Source of the DNA: Curtobacterium sp. Leaf261
GTDB taxonomy: Bacteria; Actinomycetota; Actinomycetes; Actinomycetales; Microbacteriaceae
Length of the DNA: 64,000 bases
Assembly (NCBI RefSeq): GCF_001422205.1
Contig: NZ_LMMJ01000007.1
Coordinates: 496,870-560,869 of the forward strand
Reading direction: 5' to 3'
Below are positions 8,065 to 16,188 of this stretch, one piece after another. Positions within the stretch are counted from its first letter, which is position 1. The number at the start of each line of letters is the position of its first letter. The notes below the pieces were generated by a model that was not told the DNA's origin, did no database searches, and was given only the letters and a program-made list of their open reading frames with translations. The translations under genes and the position numbers were made by a program.

Positions 8065-9086
8065 TCGGCGTCCTTCGGCTGGAGGCGGTTGATGAGCGCC
8101 GTGACGATCATGATGACGACGGTCAGGGCGATCGCGACCGCGGCGGCCGAGCCGACCTGCCCGGTGTTGAACGCCCGGTTGTAGGCCTCGAACGCCGGCA
8201 CCGTGGTGGAGTTCCCGGGGCCACCGCCCGTGGTGATGTACACGAGGTCGAACGTCTTCAGCGCGGACACGATCGTCAGGGTCAGCGCGACGGCGATCTG
8301 TCCGCGGAGCGAGGGCAGCGTGATGGAGGAGAACTCCCGTGCGGGTCCGGCACCGTCGAGTCGTGCGGCCTCGAACAGCGTCGGCTGGATGTTGCCGACG
8401 CCGGACAGGAACAGCACGAGACAGAGCCCGACGTTCAGCCAGGTCCCGACGAACCCGATCGCGACGAGTGCGGTCGAGTAGTCCCCGAGCCACACCCGTG
8501 CGAGGCTCCCGAGCCCGATCGCGCGCAGCACCTCGTTCACGAGTCCGTCGGTCGAGTACAGCGACACCCAGATCGTCGCGACGACGACCGACGCGATGAC
8601 CTGCGGCAGGAACAGCACCGTCCGGAAGAACGACATGCCCTTCAGCGCGTTCGCCCGCGAGATCAGCGCCGTCAGGAACAGCGCGATCGCGACGGGGACG
8701 ACCGAGTAGAAGACCATGAGCACGAGCGCGTGCCCGAACGCCCCGCGGAGCTCCGTGTCGGTGAACACCGATGCGTAGTTCGCGAGGCCCGCCCAGGTCG
8801 CCGGGGACAGGCCGTCCCAGTCGTAGAACGAGTACTGGACCGTCTGCAGGAACGGCCAGCCGAGGAACACCGCGAAGACGAGGAACGCCGGCAGCACGTA
8901 CAGGTACGCGACGAGACTGCGGCGCCGCCTGCGCGGCGCGTTCCGGACCGGACTGGAGGGACGGGGCGGGGCCGACCCGTCCCTCCCGTCCGTCTGCGGT
9001 GCGGTCCCGGGACCGCCGGCCGCGCGACCAGAGCGGGCGCCACCCGCCGGGGCGCCCGTTCCGGTCCGTGTCACTGCGTCGGTCAC
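8061..9086 (-). CDS. Carbohydrate ABC transporter permease (MalF type)
   Basis: 341 residues, GTG start. The core has six helices starting with SLVAYLYVLPAFLVFAVFLG; the EAA loop is LFEAARLDGAGPAREFSSIT. The first ~55 residues are a low-complexity tail rich in Gly, Pro, Arg and Ser, part of which is encoded by a copy of the hairpin repeat (8949-8992). The functional protein may begin later or tolerate this tail in the cytoplasm. It follows the binding-protein gene by two bases. Confidence 0.92.
   Translation of the reverse strand: MTDAVTRTGTGAPAGGARSGRAAGGPGTAPQTDGRDGSAPPRPSSPVRNAPRRRRRSLVAYLYVLPAFLVFAVFLGWPFLQTVQYSFYDWDGLSPATWAGLANYASVFTDTELRGAFGHALVLMVFYSVVPVAIALFLTALISRANALKGMSFFRTVLFLPQVIASVVVATIWVSLYSTDGLVNEVLRAIGLGSLARVWLGDYSTALVAIGFVGTWLNVGLCLVLFLSGVGNIQPTLFEAARLDGAGPAREFSSITLPSLRGQIAVALTLTIVSALKTFDLVYITTGGGPGNSTTVPAFEAYNRAFNTGQVGSAAAVAIALTVVIMIVTALINRLQPKDAE
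8949..8992. repeat. Hairpin repeat copy inside the permease coding region
   Basis: Arms CGGACTGGAGGGACGGG (8949-8965) and CCCGTCCCTCCCGTCCG (8976-8992) pair with one mismatch. Same family as the intergenic terminator-like hairpins. It lies in the N-terminal cytoplasmic tail of the MalF-type permease and shortly after the binding-protein gene, where a hairpin could lower permease expression relative to the binding protein. Confidence 0.8.
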
Positions 9087-9088
9087 CG

Positions 9089-10450
9089 TCAGCCGCGGCT
9101 CTTCGCGAAGGCGGAGTAGTCCGTCTGGAGCGTCTCGGTGTACTCCGCGGGCGTCGACTTGCCGGCCACGAGGTCCTGCATGGCGGCGGACAGGGTGTCG
9201 TAGAACGTCGGCGTCGCGTAGTCGAGGTACGGGGTGATGCCGTTCGACTGCGAGATCGTCTTGTACTCGCTCGTGATGTCGGCCGCGAGCGTGCCCGTGG
9301 TCGGGGTGTCGTCCGACGGGACCACGGTCGGCAGGTTGCCCGTCTTGACGAGGACCTCCGACGCGCTCTTGTCCGTCACGAAGTCCACGTAGGCCGCAGC
9401 GGCGTCGGCGTGCTTCGTCTTCGACGTCAGCGCCCAGGCGAGCCCTTCGCCGCCCATCGTCACGGCGGTGTCGGAGCCCTTCGGGGTGAGCGCCGTGAAG
9501 CGGATGTCCTTGGCTGCCGAGGCGGCCTCGAGCGTCGCCTGGTTCCAGGTGCCGGTGACGAGGAACGCGGACTCGCCCTTGCCGAAGGTCGCCACCGCAT
9601 CGTCACGCGAGACACCGTTCGACCCGGGCGTGATGTACCCGTCGTCCTGCCAGCCCTGGATGGTCTTCGCGGCCTCGACGCCGTCGGAGTCGGTCCACGC
9701 GCCGCTCTTCGACGTGACCAGGTCGTTCACGGTGTCGTGCCCGGCGAGCGCCGACAGCACGAGGCCGTAGAGGTGGATGCCGGGGCTCTTCTCGACGTCG
9801 CCGTAGCTGAGCGGCAGGTCGCCCGCGGCCTTGACCTTGGCCATGTCGTCGGTGAGCTCGGCCACCGTGGTCGGCGCTTCGCTGATGCCCGCCTTCTCGA
9901 GGACGGCCGAGTTGTAGTACAGGCCGACGAGCTCACCGGTCTGCGAGACGCCGTAGAGCTTGTCGCCCTGCCAGGTCTGGCCGTCGGACGAGAACGAGTT
10001 GAGCTTCAGCAGGCTCGACGGGTAGTAGTCGTTCCAGCCGTACAGGTCGGAGTAGTCGTCGACCGGGCGGAGGAGCTTCGCCTTGACGAAGGCACCCATG
10101 TCCGGGTAGCCCTGGTTGGCCTGCACGACGTCCGGAGGGTTGTCCCCGGACAGCGCGAGCTTGAGCGTCGTCTTGAGGTCGGCGAACGAGCGAGAGACCC
10201 GCTTGACGGTGACGTTCGGGTACTTCTTCTCGAACGCGGCGTTCAGCTGCTGCTGGGCGTCGCTGATGCCGCCGTCGGTGTTCTGGTCCCAGACGGTGAG
10301 GGTGATCTTGTCCTTGCCGACGCTCTTCGAGACCGGGCCGAGGCTCTGTTCGCTCGTCGCAGCGGAGCCGCCCGGCGCACAACCGGCGAGGCCGAGCGCG
10401 AGGACCGCGGCCACGCCCACGAGGAGCGGTGCCTTCCTGAGGTGCTTCAT
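9089..10450 (-). CDS. Extracellular solute-binding lipoprotein (sugar ABC transporter, family 1)
   Basis: 453 residues. Lipoprotein signal: MKHLRKAPLLVGVAAVLALG then the lipobox LAGC, so the mature protein is anchored at Cys24. The domain is SBP family 1 (ITLTVWDQNTDGGISDAQQQ, NPPDVVQANQGYPDMG, and a late GGEGLAWALTSKTKH). It captures a sugar for the two permeases downstream. Its start overlaps the stop of the kinase gene by four bases, unusual because the binding protein normally leads such operons. Sugar specificity cannot be read from sequence. Confidence 0.94.
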   Translation of the reverse strand: MKHLRKAPLLVGVAAVLALGLAGCAPGGSAATSEQSLGPVSKSVGKDKITLTVWDQNTDGGISDAQQQLNAAFEKKYPNVTVKRVSRSFADLKTTLKLALSGDNPPDVVQANQGYPDMGAFVKAKLLRPVDDYSDLYGWNDYYPSSLLKLNSFSSDGQTWQGDKLYGVSQTGELVGLYYNSAVLEKAGISEAPTTVAELTDDMAKVKAAGDLPLSYGDVEKSPGIHLYGLVLSALAGHDTVNDLVTSKSGAWTDSDGVEAAKTIQGWQDDGYITPGSNGVSRDDAVATFGKGESAFLVTGTWNQATLEAASAAKDIRFTALTPKGSDTAVTMGGEGLAWALTSKTKHADAAAAYVDFVTDKSASEVLVKTGNLPTVVPSDDTPTTGTLAADITSEYKTISQSNGITPYLDYATPTFYDTLSAAMQDLVAGKSTPAEYTETLQTDYSAFAKSRG

Positions 10451-11493
10451 GGTGTGTTCCGATCTGTCGGGAGTCCGGATGCTGCAGGGGTGGTGAGGAG
10501 GAGGTCGTCGAGGAACGACCAGTCGCCGTCGGGGCGGGTGCGCTCGACGAACCGGACGAGGTCGGCGGGGCGCGGTGCACTCGCTGCGCCGCCGAGGCCC
10601 GTGACCGACATCGATGCGCAGAGGCCCGCGAACCGGAGCTGGGTGGCGAGGTCCCAGCCGTGGCCGTCGGCAGCCATGAAGGTCGCGACGAAGACGTCGC
10701 CGGCACCGGTCGGGTCGAGCACCGGGACGCGGACCGTCGGGACCTCGACGAGCGTGCCGTTCGCGGAGTCGACCGCCACGGCGCCGTCGGGACCGCGGGT
10801 GACGACGGCGAGGGGCACACGCTCGGCGAGCGCCTTCGCGGCGGCGACCGCGTCGCCGGTCCGGGTGTACCGCATCGCCTCGACGTCGTTCGGCACGAAG
10901 ACGTCGACCTCCGAGAGCCGGTCCAGGACCTCGGTCGACCAGGCGCCCGTGTGGTCCCAGCCGACGCCGCCGACGACCCGGGTCCCTGCCGACCGGAGGC
11001 GCGCGACCCACGCCGGCAGGTCGTGGGCGATCCCGACGTGCGTCGCACCGATCGGGCCGATGCCGTCGGGGAGGGTCAGGTCGCCGAGGCGCTCCTGGTA
11101 GGTGATGAAGCTCCGGTCGTGCGTGCCGGTCTCGGCGTGCGCACCTGTCAGGGACACCGTCACGGGACTCTGGTGGCCGGGGACGTGTTCGAGCAACGAC
11201 GTGTCGAGGTCGGGCTCGGCGTCGAGCTCGGCGTGGATGTGCGTGCCGAGCGGGTCGTCGCCGAGGCGCGCGAGGAGCATCGTCGAGGCACCGGCCCTGG
11301 CCCCGGCGACCGCACGGTTCGCGACGCCGCCCGGGGTGATGCCGAACCCGTCCGCGAACACCTCGGCGCCCACTTCGGGGACGGCGACACCGGAGAAGAC
11401 GACGTCGCAGAAGACCGTGCCGGCGAACAGGAGATCGGCGCCACGGGCATCCCCGGCAGCGGTGCTGCCGGGTGCTGGCTCGGGTCGGGTCAC
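10447..11493 (-). CDS. PfkB-family carbohydrate kinase
   Basis: 348 residues. Ribokinase-like fold: GITPGGVANRAVAGARAGAS near the N-terminus (substrate loop) and the C-terminal anion hole and base DPTGAGDVFVATF with the catalytic Asp. It is the first gene of a four-gene operon, ahead of the binding protein, and is divergent from the DeoR/GH4 pair. This placement suggests it phosphorylates the imported sugar or a product from it. Substrate not determined. Confidence 0.9.
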   Translation of the reverse strand: MTRPEPAPGSTAAGDARGADLLFAGTVFCDVVFSGVAVPEVGAEVFADGFGITPGGVANRAVAGARAGASTMLLARLGDDPLGTHIHAELDAEPDLDTSLLEHVPGHQSPVTVSLTGAHAETGTHDRSFITYQERLGDLTLPDGIGPIGATHVGIAHDLPAWVARLRSAGTRVVGGVGWDHTGAWSTEVLDRLSEVDVFVPNDVEAMRYTRTGDAVAAAKALAERVPLAVVTRGPDGAVAVDSANGTLVEVPTVRVPVLDPTGAGDVFVATFMAADGHGWDLATQLRFAGLCASMSVTGLGGAASAPRPADLVRFVERTRPDGDWSFLDDLLLTTPAASGLPTDRNTP

Positions 11494-11633
11494 TTCGGTC
11501 TCCTCGTCGTCGCGGATCCGCCGGCGGATGTCGGCTGACCTGCGATGTCATGCAAGCCTGTGCATCCGTTGTTGCGAGCACATTACCGATGTGACGCACT
11601 TTTGTTAACTCTGCGCAGGTTGCGATTTGGTCA

Positions 11634-11659
11634 TGCGCGAGTTTGCTCGACTTCGCGCA
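11634..11659. promoter_or_regulatory. Candidate operator for the divergent DeoR regulator
   Basis: Inverted repeat TGCGCGA (11634-11640) and TCGCGCA (11653-11659) with a 12-base spacer, 21 bases before the DeoR start and in the 187-base region between the divergent kinase and regulator genes. The region is less GC-rich than its surroundings (GTTAAC at 11604). An autoregulatory site controlling both directions is the natural reading but is inference. Confidence 0.5.
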
Positions 11660-11680
11660 TCTTGTGGGTACAGTGGCCAC

Positions 11681-12457
11681 GTGATCCTCCGCGAGCGGCA
11701 GAACCGCATCATCAGCGCGCTGCGCGTCGACGGTGCCGCGTCCGTCCGTGAGCTCGCCGAGGCCCTCGAGGTGAGCGAGTCGACCATCCGCCGGGACCTC
11801 GAGATCCTGGACCGGAACGGCGAGCTGACGCGGACCTACGGCGGCGCGGTGTTGAAACCGGGCACGACCGTCGAGGAACACGGCCAGCAGGCGTCCGAGG
11901 GGGCGTTCGACAGCTCCACGGACGTGGACCTCAAGGCGCGGATGGCCGATGCCGCCGCGGCCATGGTGCACGACGGGAGCGTGGTCATCCTCGACATCGG
12001 GACGACCACCCCGCTCCTCGCCGAACGACTGCACGGCCGGGACATCACCGTCGTGACCTCGAACCTGGCGGTGTTCGACGAGCTGCGCGACGACGAGGCG
12101 GTCCGACTCGTCCTGCTCGGCGGTGTCGTCCGCCGGAACTACCGCACCCTCGTCGGTTCCCTCGCCGAGCTCGCCCTGAGCCAGCTCAGCGCCGACATCG
12201 TGTTCCTGTCCTGCACCGGCGTGCGGGCGAACGGCCACGTGGTCGACAACATGGCCGTCGAGGCCCCCATCAAGCAGGCCATGATCGCCGCGTCGGACAG
12301 GGTCGTCCTGCTCGCCTCGGAGGCCAAGTTCCCGGGGAGCGGGGCACTCCGCCTCTGCTCCCTCGCCGACGTCGACGTCCTCGTGACGACGACCGGCGCC
12401 CCTGACGAAACACTCGCACTGTGCCGGAACGCCGGCGGAGAGGTCACTGTCGCATGA
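11681..12457 (+). CDS. DeoR/GlpR-family sugar-responsive regulator
   Basis: 258 residues from a GTG at 11681, chosen because VILRERQNRIISALRVDG is the standard DeoR N-terminus. The DNA-binding part has VRELAEALEVSESTIRRDLE; the effector domain has VVILDIGTTTPLLAERL (sugar-phosphate loop) and VVLLASEAKFPGSG. DeoR proteins sense phosphorylated sugars, which fits the kinase and phospho-glycosidase beside it. Its stop overlaps the next gene's ATG by four bases. Confidence 0.93.
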   Translation: MILRERQNRIISALRVDGAASVRELAEALEVSESTIRRDLEILDRNGELTRTYGGAVLKPGTTVEEHGQQASEGAFDSSTDVDLKARMADAAAAMVHDGSVVILDIGTTTPLLAERLHGRDITVVTSNLAVFDELRDDEAVRLVLLGGVVRRNYRTLVGSLAELALSQLSADIVFLSCTGVRANGHVVDNMAVEAPIKQAMIAASDRVVLLASEAKFPGSGALRLCSLADVDVLVTTTGAPDETLALCRNAGGEVTVA

Positions 12458-13812
12458 AGCTCTGCATCCTCGGAGGCGGCGGATTCCGCACGCCCTACGT
12501 CTACCAGGCACTCCTCCGTGACACCGGGTCGCCCCGCGTCGAGGAGGTCGCCCTCTACGACGTGGACGAAGTCCGCCTGCACGCCATGATGGCGATCCTC
12601 ACGGAGCTCGCCACCGAGTTCCCGGACGCGCCGAAGCTCGTCCCGACGACGAGCCTCGAGACCGCGGTCGAGGGGTCGGACTACGTCTTCGCCGCCCTGC
12701 GCGTCGGCGGGCTCGAGGGTCGCCGCTGCGACGAGCACGTCGCGCTCGACCTGAACGTGCTCGGCCAGGAGACGACCGGGCCGGGCGGCCTGGCCTACGC
12801 GATCCGCACCGTGCCGGTCATGGTCGAGGCGGCGGAGGTCATCAAGCGCCTCGCCCCGAACGCCTACGTGATGAACTTCACGAACCCGGCCGGGATCATC
12901 ACCGAGGCGATGCAGACCGTGCTCGGCGACCGCGTCCTCGGCATCTGCGACACCCCGTCCGGCCTCGGGCGTCGGGTCGCCGGGCTCATGGGCCTCGACC
13001 ACACCCGCGTGCAGATGGACTACGTCGGCCTCAACCACCTCGGGTGGATGCGCCGGGTGATGTACGACGGGCGCGACATCCTGCCCGAGCTGATGGGCTC
13101 CGACGACCTGCTCGGCGCGATGGAGGAGGGGCACGTCTTCGGGCTCGACTGGGTCAGGTCCCTCGGCGCGATCCCGAACGAGTACCTGTACTACTACTAC
13201 TTCAGCCGCGACGCGGTCCGGTCGATCATCGACTCCGGCACCACCCGCGGGGACTTCCTCGCGCAGTCGCAGGGTGCGTTCTACGAGCGGGCGACCGCGG
13301 CGGGGAACGGGGTGGCCGAGCTCTGGCGCGAGACCGTCGAGCGTCGGAGCGCGTCGTACATGGCCGAGGCGAAGGGCGGCACCCAGGAGGAGCCGACCCA
13401 CCAGAAGGAGCGCGAGGCGGACCCGGCGCACCAGGGCTACGCGGGTGTCGCACTCGGCGTGATGGCCGCGATCAGCCGGAACGAACGGCAGACGATGATC
13501 CTCAACGTCCGGAACGCCGGCACGATCACGGGTCTGCCGGACGATGCCGTGGTCGAGGTCCCGACGATGGTCGACGCGAACGGGGTGCACCCTCTGAGCA
13601 CCGCGCAGCCGGACCTGCACCAGATCGGGCTCATGTCGCAGGTCAAGGACGTCGAGCGCCACACGATCGCCGCCGCGATGACCGGGTCGAAGGACGAGGC
13701 CCTCAAGGCGTTCGCGCTGCACCCGCTCGTCGACAGCGTCTCCGTCGCACGCCAGCTCGTGTCCGGGTACATCGACCGGATCCCCGAGGTCGCCGCGGTC
13801 CTGACGCGCTGA
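12454..13812 (+). CDS. GH4 family glycosidase, probable 6-phospho-beta-glucosidase
   Basis: 452 residues. GH4 enzymes use NAD+ and Mn2+ in an oxidation-elimination mechanism. N-terminal Rossmann loop MKLCILGGGGFRTPYVYQ; NFTNPAG at 141-147; metal ligands Cys165 (GICDTPSG) and His195 (YVGLNHLGW). These features match the 6-phospho-beta-glucosidase branch rather than alpha-galactosidases. No PTS gene is nearby; uptake appears to be by ABC transporter, so the phosphate may come from the PfkB kinase of the divergent operon. Phospho-substrate preference is inferred from family. Confidence 0.92.
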   Translation: MKLCILGGGGFRTPYVYQALLRDTGSPRVEEVALYDVDEVRLHAMMAILTELATEFPDAPKLVPTTSLETAVEGSDYVFAALRVGGLEGRRCDEHVALDLNVLGQETTGPGGLAYAIRTVPVMVEAAEVIKRLAPNAYVMNFTNPAGIITEAMQTVLGDRVLGICDTPSGLGRRVAGLMGLDHTRVQMDYVGLNHLGWMRRVMYDGRDILPELMGSDDLLGAMEEGHVFGLDWVRSLGAIPNEYLYYYYFSRDAVRSIIDSGTTRGDFLAQSQGAFYERATAAGNGVAELWRETVERRSASYMAEAKGGTQEEPTHQKEREADPAHQGYAGVALGVMAAISRNERQTMILNVRNAGTITGLPDDAVVEVPTMVDANGVHPLSTAQPDLHQIGLMSQVKDVERHTIAAAMTGSKDEALKAFALHPLVDSVSVARQLVSGYIDRIPEVAAVLTR

Positions 13813-13854
13813 CGCAACGCTGCCACGTCAGGACGGCGCGCTGACAGGCTGAGA

Positions 13855-13902
13855 GACGGACTGGAGGGACGGTGCGGTCCGGCACCGTCCCTCCAGTCCG
13901 TC
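13855..13902. terminator. Perfect 21-bp hairpin between convergent genes
   Basis: Arms 13855-13875 and 13882-13902 are fully complementary (GACGGACTGGAGGGACGGTG C and reverse) with a six-base loop GGTCCG. No T tract follows. It sits between the 3' ends of the GH4 gene and the DUF805 gene, so it can serve both strands. Member of the window-wide hairpin family. Confidence 0.85.
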
Positions 13903-13925
13903 AGCCGGTCGCGCGGGCGCAGGCG

Positions 13926-14417
13926 TCAGCGACGCGGTCGGTCGTACCGCGCCCCGTCCGGCCGCGACGCCGACGCGTACCAGACGATGAGGACGATGCC
14001 CCCGACGATCGGGACGAGCTGGAGCAGCTGCCACCAGCCGCTCCGTCCGGTGTCGTGCAGGCGTCGGGCGGCGAGTGCCCAGCCGGGGACCAGGATGACG
14101 AGCCCGAACACGTACGAGATGATGCTCGACGGCGATCGGAACGACTCCGTGACGGCCTGCAGGCTCGCCGGGTCGGTGTCCGCGCCGAACCCCGTGGCGA
14201 CATCGATCACACTGCCCACGATCGAGAGCGGGACGAAGATGATCACCGCCCAGAGGACCCACCACCAGTACTCGGCGCGGCCGGCCCGACCCGTGAAGTC
14301 CGCGTACTTGCGGAAGAACCGCCCGAACGCCGCCGGGAACCCGATGCCGTACCAGGGAGCCCAGAGCGGGGGTCCTGCCGGTGGCGTCGCGGTCGATCTG
14401 TCAGTGGCATTCGTCAT
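13926..14417 (-). CDS. DUF805 membrane protein
   Basis: 163 residues. A proline/threonine-rich N-terminus, then FGRFFRKYADFTGRAGRAEYWWW (the DUF805 signature), about four hydrophobic helices, and GWALAARRLHDTGRSGWWQL, the second family signature. DUF805 proteins are small inner-membrane proteins of unknown role. It stands alone, convergent with the GH4 gene. Confidence 0.92.
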   Translation of the reverse strand: MTNATDRSTATPPAGPPLWAPWYGIGFPAAFGRFFRKYADFTGRAGRAEYWWWVLWAVIIFVPLSIVGSVIDVATGFGADTDPASLQAVTESFRSPSSIISYVFGLVILVPGWALAARRLHDTGRSGWWQLLQLVPIVGGIVLIVWYASASRPDGARYDRPRR

Positions 14418-14667
14418 CCTGGAACACTAGATGTAGCGCATGAAATTCCGCAATGCGATGAGGTCCCCGAACCCGCCCTCAGCATCCCGGTCAGTACGTG
14501 GTTGTGCGGTGTGCGCAGTGCGCGGTCACCGGTGATCGGTGCTGGGCTGTGTGTGCACGGCTCTCGCCATGAGCGCTGCCCACCGCGCCTGCGTGGATCA
14601 GAGTGCCCGCTGATCCGCCGGGTCCGTACTCGCCCCGCGATGCCTACCGACTCACCGCCGTCATGCC

Positions 14668-15129
14668 TCAGTCGGCCAGGTCGACCTCCCAGTTCGTGCG
14701 CTGGATGACGACGTCGACCTCGCGGATGCTCCTGGCGAGGTCGTCGACGCGCTTCCGGAGGTCCGCCACGGGCAGGGCCGCCATCGTCCTGAGCTCGGAG
14801 CGGAGCTGCCGGTAGCCGTTCGAGCCGGCGGCCGCGTCGGCAGCACCGGACACGAGCGAGTGTCGGAGCCGCAGTGCGTCACGACGGGCCAGGAGCGCCG
14901 TGACGGTCGAGCCGTCCCGCAGGGTCGTCGCCGCGTTCGTCGTGTTGATCCGGAGCAGCAGCCGCTCGAGCGTCGCGACCATCCGCTCGGCCTCGGCGAG
15001 GAGTGCCGTGGCGTCCTCCTCGGGCTCGGCGCCCTCCTGGTACCTGGCGTTCGTCGCGATCCGTGATCGGACCTGCTCGATGCGTTTCTGGAGGTCGGCG
15101 CGCTCGATGAGCGCTTCGGCGAGCTTCAT
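14668..15129 (-). CDS. DIP1984 family protein
   Basis: 153 residues. Start at 15129 (MKLAEALIERADLQKRIEQV) matches the family's usual N-terminus; an upstream ATG at 15144 is also in frame. Mostly alpha-helical with heptad character (coiled coil), containing LLLRINTTNAAT and QLRSELRTMAALPVADLRK. Known as DIP1984 after a Corynebacterium diphtheriae protein; function unknown. The 250 bases downstream to 14418 show no gene. Confidence 0.88.
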   Translation of the reverse strand: MKLAEALIERADLQKRIEQVRSRIATNARYQEGAEPEEDATALLAEAERMVATLERLLLRINTTNAATTLRDGSTVTALLARRDALRLRHSLVSGAADAAAGSNGYRQLRSELRTMAALPVADLRKRVDDLARSIREVDVVIQRTNWEVDLAD

Positions 15130-15158
15130 GCATCCATCCTGCACCAGGGTGCACCGAG

Positions 15159-15204
15159 ACGGACTGGAGGCGCGGTGCCAGCCGGCACCGCGCCTCCAGT
15201 CCGT
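15159..15204. terminator. Perfect 21-bp hairpin, probable terminator of the secreted-protein gene
   Basis: Arms 15159-15179 and 15184-15204 (ACGGACTGGAGGCGCGGTGC C and complement) pair perfectly around the loop AGCC. It lies 20 bases after the stop of the secreted-protein gene and before the DIP1984 gene, both on the minus strand. Confidence 0.85.
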
Positions 15205-15223
15205 ACCGGGCCGATGTCGAGGG

Positions 15224-16099
15224 TCAGCCGGCGATCGGGGTCGGGTTCACCGGATCGGCCGGGACCGGGAGCGACCCGTGGATCTGGTTCTGCGCCTGGC
15301 ACTGGCTCGTGCAGTTCGTGGCGCCCTGCGAGAGCTCGACGGAGTCCTCCCCGAGCACGCCCCCGAGACGACCACCGGGCTGCACGATCCACTTCGTGAC
15401 CGAGCCGCTCTGGAACGTCTTCGTCGCGACCTGGGGGCTGTCCTTGCCGAGGAGCATCTGGTGCGCGCCCGAGCCGCTCGTGACCGCGGAGGTGCCGTCG
15501 CCGAAGTTCACCTTGCCGGTGTTCGGGTTGACGAAGTAGAAGACACCGGCGCCGAGCGTGTGGGTGAACTCCACGGGGCCGGCGAACTCGGTCTCCATCT
15601 GGAAGATGCCGCCCTGGGCACCGTCCTTCGCCTGGATCTTGAACTTGCCGCCGTTCGTCGTGAACAGCGCGACGAGGGTGTCGTCCCGGATCTCGAGCTG
15701 CTTGATCCTCGCGCCGGCGAGCTGTGCCGCGGTGAGGGTCGGGACCTTCGAGGCGAACACCACGGTCGGCTTCGTCACCATCCGGAGCGGGTCAGGGGCC
15801 CCGGTGAGCGTGTAGTCGTAGACGCCGAGGGTGGACGGGTCGATCGTGAAGCGGTTGTTGACGCCACTGACGACGATCCGGCCGGACGACGCCGCGAGGT
15901 CCTCGACCTTCGCGGTCTTGCCGGGGGCCGGGTCGTACGTGGTGGACCCGATCGTGACGCGGTAGTCGCCGGTCGTGGTAGCGGTCTTGGCGGACGCCGG
16001 GGCTGCGAGGCCGACGGAGAGCGCGACCACGGCGGCCGTGGCCACGGTGACGCCGACGAGGGCGGTCCTGCTCGTACGGAGACTGGTGCGGAGCGTCAT
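15224..16099 (-). CDS. Secreted protein of unknown function
   Basis: 291 residues. A long twin-stage signal: basic MTLRTSLRTSRTA, hydrophobic core to about residue 32, and cleavage likely after APASA near 37. The mature part is beta-rich with Tyr, Thr and Gly (GDYRVTIGSTTYDPAPGKTA; FQMETEFAGPVEFTHTLGAG) and ends with a Cys pair in NCTSQCQAQNQ that could form a disulfide. No known domain recognised. It follows the response regulator gene on the same strand by 89 bases and could be part of that transcript or its target. Confidence 0.8.
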   Translation of the reverse strand: MTLRTSLRTSRTALVGVTVATAAVVALSVGLAAPASAKTATTTGDYRVTIGSTTYDPAPGKTAKVEDLAASSGRIVVSGVNNRFTIDPSTLGVYDYTLTGAPDPLRMVTKPTVVFASKVPTLTAAQLAGARIKQLEIRDDTLVALFTTNGGKFKIQAKDGAQGGIFQMETEFAGPVEFTHTLGAGVFYFVNPNTGKVNFGDGTSAVTSGSGAHQMLLGKDSPQVATKTFQSGSVTKWIVQPGGRLGGVLGEDSVELSQGATNCTSQCQAQNQIHGSLPVPADPVNPTPIAG

Positions 16100-16188
16100 G
16101 GTGATCCTCCCGGATCGAGATGTCCGGGACCGTCCCGGTGGGGCAACTCTCGCGCGGCGACGGCAGCGGCGTCGATCGGACCTTGGTA

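Noticed and set aside
8771..11101. A 776-residue plus-strand open frame opposite the ABC operon
   Set aside because: It is rich in Arg, Val and Gly with no domain, and lies exactly antisense to the permease, binding-protein and kinase genes, whose motifs are clear.
14418..14667. Small gene in the gap between DUF805 and DIP1984 genes
   Set aside because: Short frames only, no ribosome site with good coding and no recognisable motif; left as an empty 250-base intergenic region.
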